From Palsa-504 sp963808615 (lineage in GTDB: Bacteria > Actinomycetota > Actinomycetes > Streptosporangiales > Streptosporangiaceae): a stretch of DNA of 64,000 nt. The position numbers and the translations under genes are program-made. The stretch is from contig CAWEGV010000007.1 in NCBI GenBank assembly GCA_963808615.1, positions 1-64,000 of the forward strand, given 5' to 3'. Within the stretch, counting starts at the first letter, position 1, and every line of letters begins with the position of its first letter. Under the pieces are notes generated by a model that did not search any database, was not told where the DNA came from, and saw only the letters and a list, made by a program, of their open reading frames with translations. Positions 58,463 to 64,000 of this stretch are shown piece after piece.

Positions 58463-59418
58463 TCGCGCAGGACGCTTCCGGTCTGGGCCGCGCGGGTGCC
58501 CCACCAGCGGGTGATGTCGTCGCCGGGTGCGCGGTCGCGGTGCCGCTGCTGCCAGCGGTCCGCCTCGCCGGCCAGCCAGGCCAGGGTGGCGCGCGGATCC
58601 TGCTCGAGCATGGCGCGCAGCGCGAACCGGCGCTCGCCGATCCGGAACCCGACCCCGGCCCGGCCCGCGCCTTCGGCCAAGCGGCGCCGGGTGAGGATCA
58701 GGCCGCTGCGGACCGGGATGGTGACCAGCTCGATCAGGTCGCGGGGGCTGCCGGGCAGCCGGGCGGCGGGCGGCGCCTCGCGCAGCGCGAGCGGCTGGCG
58801 CGGGCAGGGCGGCAGGCCGCCCGCCTCGGCGGCCAGGGCGCGCCGGGTCAGGTCCGCCCAGCTGGTCAGGGCCGGAACGGCCACGTCGGTCATTGCGTCC
58901 AGGTAGCCGGGCAGCCAGGGCCATAGGTGCTCCCAGAACAGGACCGCCCGCGACTGGGCCAGCGCGGCCGACGTGGCCGGGCGGCGGGTCTCGGGCGCGG
59001 CCTCGGCCCAGGCTTCGGCCGCGCCCTCGGCACCGGCTTCGACTTCGGCCGCGGCCTCGCCCAGCCGGGCGTACAGGCCGAGCAGGGCGGCGAGATGGTC
59101 GGGTTCGGCGGGCGGGGTGATCCCGATGGCGCGCCAGAAGCCGGCCACCCGGTCGGCGCCCTCGCCGCCGATGGCACCCTCGGGGCCCAGGTAGATGGCG
59201 GCGTAGGGCGGGCAGTTCAGCACGAACGCGGCGGTGTGCTCGGCGTCGCTCACCGCGTCCAGGCCGAGCGCCGGGCTGACGCTGCGGGCGGCGGCGGGGC
59301 TGTCGGCCACGGCGCCCAGGGCCCGGAGCAGCTCCCACCGTCCCGCGGCTGAGGGGGCTGCGGTCCCGGCGGCCGCGGTCGAGGCCCCGGCGGCCGCGGC
59401 GGTCACGGCGGCGGTCAC
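58453..59418 (-). CDS. TorD/DmsD-like molybdoenzyme chaperone
   Basis: 321 residues from GTG 59418, which overlaps the stop of the catalytic subunit (GTGA). Ala-rich start, then WELLRALGAVADSPAAARSV, AFVLNCPPYAAIYLGPEGAI, AGFWRAIGITPPAEPDHLAA, LLGLYARLGEAAAEVEAG, SRAVLFWEHLWPWLPGYLDA. This is the helical TorD fold, with the family's Y(L)GP.G and EPDHL...LGLYA segments. Such chaperones help insert the molybdenum cofactor. Here about 100 residues longer at the C-end than TorD, with unknown role. Confidence 0.8.
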   Translation of the reverse strand: MTAAVTAAAAGASTAAAGTAAPSAAGRWELLRALGAVADSPAAARSVSPALGLDAVSDAEHTAAFVLNCPPYAAIYLGPEGAIGGEGADRVAGFWRAIGITPPAEPDHLAALLGLYARLGEAAAEVEAGAEGAAEAWAEAAPETRRPATSAALAQSRAVLFWEHLWPWLPGYLDAMTDVAVPALTSWADLTRRALAAEAGGLPPCPRQPLALREAPPAARLPGSPRDLIELVTIPVRSGLILTRRRLAEGAGRAGVGFRIGERRFALRAMLEQDPRATLAWLAGEADRWQQRHRDRAPGDDITRWWGTRAAQTGSVLRDYA

Positions 59419-62354
59419 TGATCGCTCCCCGTTGGGAGGACGAACGCGTCGGCGGACGGCTTGAGCGGGCGCATCAGCCACTTCGGCCGGCGGGTGCCGT
59501 CGGGTGAGACGCTCCCGGCCGGGCGGGTCTGCTCCATCCACCGCTGGTAGACCTCACGGGCCTGGTCCGTGTCGACCGCGATGTCGCCGTGGGCGTCGCC
59601 GGACCCGGCGGGCCGCACGGTGACGGCCTGGTGCCAGCAGTGCATGCCGGAGATCGGGTCGGGGTGCACCGGGAAGGTCAGGTTCTGGTGCACGCCGGTG
59701 TCGGACCACCAGATCCGGGCCGTGTCCGGGTCGGCCGAGGCGTAGGGCCCGACCTGGCGGGTGCGGTGCATCGACCAGCCGTCGTCGCCGCGGCTCAGGT
59801 CGACGGTGGCCATCATGGCCCCGACGCCGCCCTGGTCGCTGCCAGCCTGGTGTGGCCCGGACAGCTTCCAGCGGCCCATGTGGTGGGAGCAGGCCACCAC
59901 GCCGGGGCGGATGCCCTCGGTGATCCAGGCCTTGGCCACGAAGTAGCCGATCTCGGTCTCCACCCGGATCAGGTCGCCGGTGCGGGCGATGCCCAGCCGG
60001 GCCGCGTCGGACGGGTGCACCCAGACCGGGTTGGTGTGGGCCAGCTCGTCCAGCCACTTGCTGTTGGCCGAGCGGGTGTGGATCTGGGTCGGCAGCCGGA
60101 ACGTGGACAGCAGCACGAGCTGACCGGGGCCCAGTTCGGCGGGGTGCACGTGGCTGCGGATGTAGCCGGGCAGCGCGTGCTCGGGCCAGCCCCAGCCGGC
60201 CAGCGTCGACGACCAGAACTCCAGCCGCCCGGACGGGGTGGGGAAGCCGTGGCGGACCACGCCGTCGACCATGACCCCGGCGGGACGCCGGCCGTCGCCG
60301 TCGGGGGCCGGGGCGCCGGTCGGCACGATGTTGGGACTGGCCGGGGCGGGGGCCCGGGTGTAGACCCGGCCGGACGCGGTGACGGCCACATCATCGAGTT
60401 CGGCGGCCGGGACCTCGCGGTCGTGCAGCGCGCCCTGGCCGCGGCTGATCTCGAACGCCCCGTACCTGCGCATGTACTGCAGCGGGGTCAGCCCCTCGGC
60501 CGCGGCCCGTTCGGGCAGGCCGGGCACTGAATGCTCGAACATCCAGCCGTAGTACTCGTCCACGGTCAGCTTCTCCCCCGGCCGGGCCCGGGACTCGTGG
60601 TAGCGCCTGATGCCCAGCGAGCCGTCCGGGTCGATCCGCCAGGACAGCTCGGTCCACCACTCGTTCTCCTCCCACACCTCGCCCGGGTTGACCTGCCGGG
60701 TGTCGGTGACCTGCTCGCCGAGCCGTTCCCGGGCCGCGCGCAGCACCGGCTGCCTGAACCCGATCCACTGCCCGTCGTACTGCTCGTAGGAGTGCGTGTC
60801 GTGCCGTTCGGAGCCGTGGCCCATGGGCAGCACGTAGTCGGCGAAGTAGGCAGACTCGTTCCAGGTCGGGGTCAGCGCCACGAAACAGCCGACCTTGGCC
60901 TCGTCGGTCAGCACCTCCATCCAGGACAGCCCGTCCGGGTTGGTCCACACCGGGTTGTAGACCCGGATGAAGTAGGTGTCGAGCCGGCCCCGGCCGTCCT
61001 TGAGCAGATGCGGCAGCAGGAAGCTCAGCTCGTTCTGGGCCAGGGGGAATTCCGCGGGCCAGGACAGGTCCTGCCATACGGACGGGTGCGGCGGGCTGTG
61101 GATGGGCCGGGGCACGAACTTGTTCCACGCGTTGGGGAACGTGCCGCCCTCGGTGCCCACCGCGCCGAGCAGCGCGGAGAGCAGGAACAGCGTCCGGGAG
61201 ACCTGCCAGCCGCCCAGGTTGCCCGCGGCCGCGCTGCGCCAGCAGTGCACCGACAGCCGCGTCCCGGCCCCGGCCACCAGGCCGGCCACCTCGGCGATCA
61301 CCGCGGCGTCCACGCCGGACTCGGCCGCGGCGAAGTCGAAGGTGAAGTCCGCGTACAGGCCGGCCAGCACCCGCTCGAACTCCTCGAACGTGACCGGCCG
61401 CCCGGGATGGCACTCGGTCAGGTACTCCTGCCAGTTCCACCAGCGGCGGACGAACTCCCGGTCGTAGCGCCCGGTCTGGATCAGGTGGTTGGCGATGGCC
61501 AGGTTGATGGCCGCCTCGCTGCCCGGGTGCGGCGACAGCCAGTGGTCGGCGTGGGTGGCGGTGTTGGACAGCCGGGTGTCCACGACGATGAGCTTGGCGC
61601 CGTTCTGCCGGGCCTCGGTGATCCGCTGGGCGTGCGGGTTGAAGTAGTGGCCGGCCTCCAGGTGGGCGCTGATCAGGAAGATGACCTTGGCGTGCTCGTG
61701 ATCCGGGCTGGGCCGGTCGATGCCCATCCAGAACTGGAACCCGGCCCGCCCGCCGCTTGAGCACACGTTGGTGTGCGAGTTGTGACCGTCCACGCCCCAG
61801 CTGGCCAGCACCCGCTCGGTGTAGCCGTCCTCGCCGGGGCGGCCGATGTGCACCATGATCTCGTTCTGCCGGCCCTCCTCCAGCGCCCGGCGGATCCGGG
61901 CGGCGATCGCGTCCAGGGCCTCGTCCCAGCTGATCCGCTCCCATTGCCCGTCGCCGCGCCGGCCGGCCCGCCGCAGCGGGTACAGCACCCGGTCCGGGTC
62001 GGTGACCTGGTTGATGGTGGCCGGGCCCTTGGCGCAGTTGCGGCCCCGCGAGCCGGGGTGCTCGGGGTTGCCCTCGAACTTGCGGACCTGCCGGGTGTCG
62101 CGGTCGACGTAGGCCAGCAGCCCGCAGGCCGACTCGCAGTTGAAGCACGTGGTCGGGACCAGCATGTAGTGGCGTTCCTCGCGGGCCGGCCAGGCCTTGG
62201 AGGACAGTTCCACCCAGTCGTCCCAGCGTTCCTTGGGCGGGAACGCGGCCAGGTGCACCCGGCTGGCGCCCGGGTAGAACGTCTCGCCCCGCGCCTCGGT
62301 GGCCGCGCGGGCGGCCGACACCCGCTGCGCGATCTCGTCGATGTCGTCGGTCAT
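59415..62354 (-). CDS. Molybdopterin-dependent oxidoreductase catalytic subunit (PsrA/NarB-like)
   Basis: 979 residues. Near residue 70 the [4Fe-4S] motif CFNCESACGLLAYVDRDTRQ with a fourth Cys in RGRNCAKGPATINQ. Then ISWDEALDAIAARIRRALEE, VDGHNSHTNVCSSGGRAGFQ (Mo-ligand region), KVIFLISAHLEAGHYF, MGHGSERHDTHSYEQYD and the C-terminal molybdopterin-dinucleotide fold with VLLSTFRLPTQIHTRSANSK and VACSHHMGRWK. The start (ATG 62354) has no twin-Arg signal, so the enzyme probably stays in the cytoplasm. It reduces or oxidises an unknown substrate; electrons would flow through the linked Fe-S/membrane subunit. Confidence 0.88.
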   Translation of the reverse strand: MTDDIDEIAQRVSAARAATEARGETFYPGASRVHLAAFPPKERWDDWVELSSKAWPAREERHYMLVPTTCFNCESACGLLAYVDRDTRQVRKFEGNPEHPGSRGRNCAKGPATINQVTDPDRVLYPLRRAGRRGDGQWERISWDEALDAIAARIRRALEEGRQNEIMVHIGRPGEDGYTERVLASWGVDGHNSHTNVCSSGGRAGFQFWMGIDRPSPDHEHAKVIFLISAHLEAGHYFNPHAQRITEARQNGAKLIVVDTRLSNTATHADHWLSPHPGSEAAINLAIANHLIQTGRYDREFVRRWWNWQEYLTECHPGRPVTFEEFERVLAGLYADFTFDFAAAESGVDAAVIAEVAGLVAGAGTRLSVHCWRSAAAGNLGGWQVSRTLFLLSALLGAVGTEGGTFPNAWNKFVPRPIHSPPHPSVWQDLSWPAEFPLAQNELSFLLPHLLKDGRGRLDTYFIRVYNPVWTNPDGLSWMEVLTDEAKVGCFVALTPTWNESAYFADYVLPMGHGSERHDTHSYEQYDGQWIGFRQPVLRAARERLGEQVTDTRQVNPGEVWEENEWWTELSWRIDPDGSLGIRRYHESRARPGEKLTVDEYYGWMFEHSVPGLPERAAAEGLTPLQYMRRYGAFEISRGQGALHDREVPAAELDDVAVTASGRVYTRAPAPASPNIVPTGAPAPDGDGRRPAGVMVDGVVRHGFPTPSGRLEFWSSTLAGWGWPEHALPGYIRSHVHPAELGPGQLVLLSTFRLPTQIHTRSANSKWLDELAHTNPVWVHPSDAARLGIARTGDLIRVETEIGYFVAKAWITEGIRPGVVACSHHMGRWKLSGPHQAGSDQGGVGAMMATVDLSRGDDGWSMHRTRQVGPYASADPDTARIWWSDTGVHQNLTFPVHPDPISGMHCWHQAVTVRPAGSGDAHGDIAVDTDQAREVYQRWMEQTRPAGSVSPDGTRRPKWLMRPLKPSADAFVLPTGSDQ

Positions 62355-62368
62355 GACCGTTCTCCGGG

Positions 62369-63919
62369 CTAGGCGAGCGGGACGGACTGGCCGGCCTGCA
62401 CGTAGGCATGCTCGCCGGCGAGCAGCCCGAGCAGGGCGAACGGGATGGCGACCGGCCCGATCCACGGCGCGCCGACGGCCACGGCCGCGCCGGCCAGGCC
62501 GGGCCAGAAGAATATGGCCAAACGGCCCGTGGTCATCGCCGCGGCCGCCAGGTGCGCGTGCTCGGTGGGATGCCCCACGGTGATCTCGCTGCCGGCCAGC
62601 AGGAGGTGCGCGGCGGCGGCCGCGGCCAGCAGCACCTCGGCGCCGGCGGTGGCCTGGTGCGGGCCGAGCCACGAGGTGAAGGCCAGCGTGGTCGCCGCGC
62701 CGGCCAGCACCGCCTGGACGGCCAGGTGCGGGGCCAGCAGCGGGCTCTGCCACAGGTCACGGGCCCGGGCCTGGGCGAACAGGTAGGCGGTGTAGCAGGC
62801 GGTGGCCAGGCTGAGCGGGATCGCGAAACCCGCCGCCACCTGGCGGAGCACCACCGAGCCGGCCAGCGAGCCGAGCAGGTACAGCGCGGCGGCGGCGCCG
62901 TAGCCGCCGATGATGAACGAGCCGCGCACCAGCCAGCTGCGCCAGTGCGGCCGGGTGAAGATCAGGTAGAACCGCATCGGGTGGCGCAGGTCCCAGATCA
63001 GCAGCACACCGGTCAGGCCGAGGAAGCCCAGCGCCACGCCGGGCGCCGCCCACCGGGCGGCCGGGCTGTCCCAGCCCAGCCGGCCGGCCAGCACCAGCAG
63101 CAGCGGCACGAGCAGGCCCCCGGCGGCCACGCTCTTGGTCCAGGTGTACAGGCTGACCCGCCAGCCCCAGGGCGCGTGGTGGCCGATGTCGTAGGACAGC
63201 AGCGTTTCGGCACTGGAGTTGGGCTGGCCGGGATGGCCGGCGGGGACGTGCCCCGGGTCGTGCTCGCCGCCCTGGGTGGCCCAGGCGAACAGCCCGCCGT
63301 CGGGGCGGCGGGCGGCCAGCGGATCCAGCGTGGCCTGGTGCGCGCCCTTGTAGAACACCCCGGGCCGGGTGCCCTTCTCCGGCCGGCGGACGGTGACCGG
63401 CTCGGTGTTGATGACTTCCGCGACCCGGGAACCCGGGTCGTTCAGGTCGCCGACCAGGATGGCCTGGGTGGGGCAGACGGTGACGCAGGCCGGCTCCAGG
63501 CCGACCTCCAGGCGGTGGGCGCACAGGTTGCACTTCTCGGCGGAGTTGTCCTCCGGGTTGATGAAGATCGCGTCGTACGGGCAGGCGGCGATGCACGCCT
63601 TGCAGCCGATGCAGATGCCCTTGTCGAAGTCGACGATGCCGTCCTCGCGCCGGTACATGGCCTGGGTCGGGCAGGCGGCCACGCACGGCGCGTCGGCGCA
63701 CTGGTTGCACCTGGTGACCTGGAACGCGCGCCGGACCTGCGGGAACGTCCCGACCTCGACCGACTTCACGTAGGTCCGGGTCACGCCGAGCGGGACCTCG
63801 TTCTCGGACTTGCAGGCGGTCGTGCAGGCGTGGCAGCCGATGCAGCGGTCCTGGTCGAGCAGCTTCACCCAGCGGCGCAGCGGCTCACCTGGCTCGTCCT
63901 GCGCGTCTGGCTCGGGCAC
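62369..63919 (-). CDS. Fused 4Fe-4S ferredoxin-NrfD membrane subunit (PsrB-PsrC-like)
   Basis: 516 residues. Residues 20-170 carry four [4Fe-4S] motifs: CIGCHACTTACKSEN, CNQCADAPCVAACPTQAMY, CIGCKACIAACPYDAIF and CNLCAHRLEVGLEPACVTVC. Residues about 245-510 form the NrfD-type membrane part with about eight helices and APWGWRVSLYTWTKSVAAGG. In PsrABC-like complexes these are two proteins; here one. It would pass electrons between the quinone pool and the catalytic subunit. Start GTG 63919. First gene of the operon, 14 bases before the catalytic gene. Confidence 0.9.
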   Translation of the reverse strand: MPEPDAQDEPGEPLRRWVKLLDQDRCIGCHACTTACKSENEVPLGVTRTYVKSVEVGTFPQVRRAFQVTRCNQCADAPCVAACPTQAMYRREDGIVDFDKGICIGCKACIAACPYDAIFINPEDNSAEKCNLCAHRLEVGLEPACVTVCPTQAILVGDLNDPGSRVAEVINTEPVTVRRPEKGTRPGVFYKGAHQATLDPLAARRPDGGLFAWATQGGEHDPGHVPAGHPGQPNSSAETLLSYDIGHHAPWGWRVSLYTWTKSVAAGGLLVPLLLVLAGRLGWDSPAARWAAPGVALGFLGLTGVLLIWDLRHPMRFYLIFTRPHWRSWLVRGSFIIGGYGAAAALYLLGSLAGSVVLRQVAAGFAIPLSLATACYTAYLFAQARARDLWQSPLLAPHLAVQAVLAGAATTLAFTSWLGPHQATAGAEVLLAAAAAAHLLLAGSEITVGHPTEHAHLAAAAMTTGRLAIFFWPGLAGAAVAVGAPWIGPVAIPFALLGLLAGEHAYVQAGQSVPLA

Positions 63920-64000
63920 GCCTTCACGCTACGTGATCGCAGAGTGAACAGCCTAGCCCTATGCCGCTTAGGAGCCCATAATTCCGGCTTATGAGAGGCC
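63920..64000. promoter_or_regulatory. Upstream region of the oxidoreductase operon
   Basis: 81 bases before the first operon gene; likely holds the operon's promoter on the minus strand, but no clear boxes are seen. Confidence 0.3.

Noticed and set aside
57305..59338. 677-residue open frame on the minus strand
   Set aside because: Antisense to the TPR gene and out of frame with the TorD gene.
60391..62409. 672-residue open frame on the minus strand
   Set aside because: Second frame of the molybdoenzyme gene on the same strand; Arg/Pro/Gly-rich without motifs, while the true frame has Fe-S and Mo motifs.
62408..63994. 528-residue open frame on the plus strand
   Set aside because: Antisense to the Fe-S/NrfD fusion; no known domain.
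1..64000. tRNA or rRNA genes
   Set aside because: No T-loop/anticodon pattern or rRNA segments were recognised by eye; a scan with tRNAscan-SE would be decisive.

Overview
The window is high-GC DNA from an actinomycete (Actinomycetota). Signs are the DUF574 methyltransferase, a SigE-family sigma factor, MEDS/STAS and anti-sigma partner-switch proteins, an Rv1733c-like protein, an SCO5389-family protein, a PadR regulator with a leaderless promoter, and GTG/TTG starts behind strong GGAGG sites. A soil organism of the Streptosporangiales or a neighbouring order is my guess; no rRNA, tRNA or CRISPR array was seen that would fix the taxonomy.

Layout. 0-9 kb: scattered regulators and small genes among decayed fragments (integrase, NADH dehydrogenase, AbiEii-like). 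A sigma factor is translationally coupled to a membrane protein with a SecD-like domain. 9-13.4 kb: signalling block with a Ser/Thr kinase, an anti-sigma ATPase-STAS fusion and a frameshifted MEDS-STAS protein. 13.7-17.8 kb: lipid operon (DUF1206 fusion, diacylglycerol-kinase-like, double PAP2). 18-28.7 kb: transglutaminase, YcaQ-like protein, cold-shock protein, a pyruvate-oxidase pseudogene, two genes split by single frameshifts, MBL proteins, a PadR-HAAS pair and a DUF3089 lipoprotein. 28.7-33.1 kb: large GGDEF-EAL protein behind a secreted subtilase. 33.4-47.4 kb: acyl-CoA catabolism (two CaiB-type enzymes, MaoC/Meh-like hydratase, two acyl-CoA dehydrogenases, ETF, thiolase) interrupted by two toxin-antitoxin pairs, a TetR/SDR pair and gene remnants. 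48-50.5 kb: secreted S53 (sedolisin) peptidase. 50.7-54.4 kb: an IS, a MITE-like palindromic element and at least five gene remnants. 54.5-56.6 kb: nucleotidyltransferase/HTH module, a gene behind a Fur-like box, a tautomerase. 56.8-64 kb: TPR protein and a membrane molybdopterin oxidoreductase operon (Fe-S/NrfD fusion, catalytic subunit, TorD chaperone).

How genes work together. The 38.6-42 kb genes look like a mesaconyl/methylfumaryl-CoA step set (isomerase plus hydratase) with an acyl-CoA dehydrogenase. The 44-47 kb genes supply ETF electron transfer, a second dehydrogenase and a thiolase. The last operon encodes the three parts expected for a PsrABC-like quinone-linked complex.

Least explained features: a dispersed hairpin element present in two inverted copies (8.25 and 17.96 kb), a 357-bp nested inverted-repeat element (52.87-53.23 kb), and the nucleotidyltransferase/HTH pair with its own palindromic operator. 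An unusually large share of genes are broken by one frameshift or an internal deletion; single-base cases could be assembly errors, internal deletions could not.
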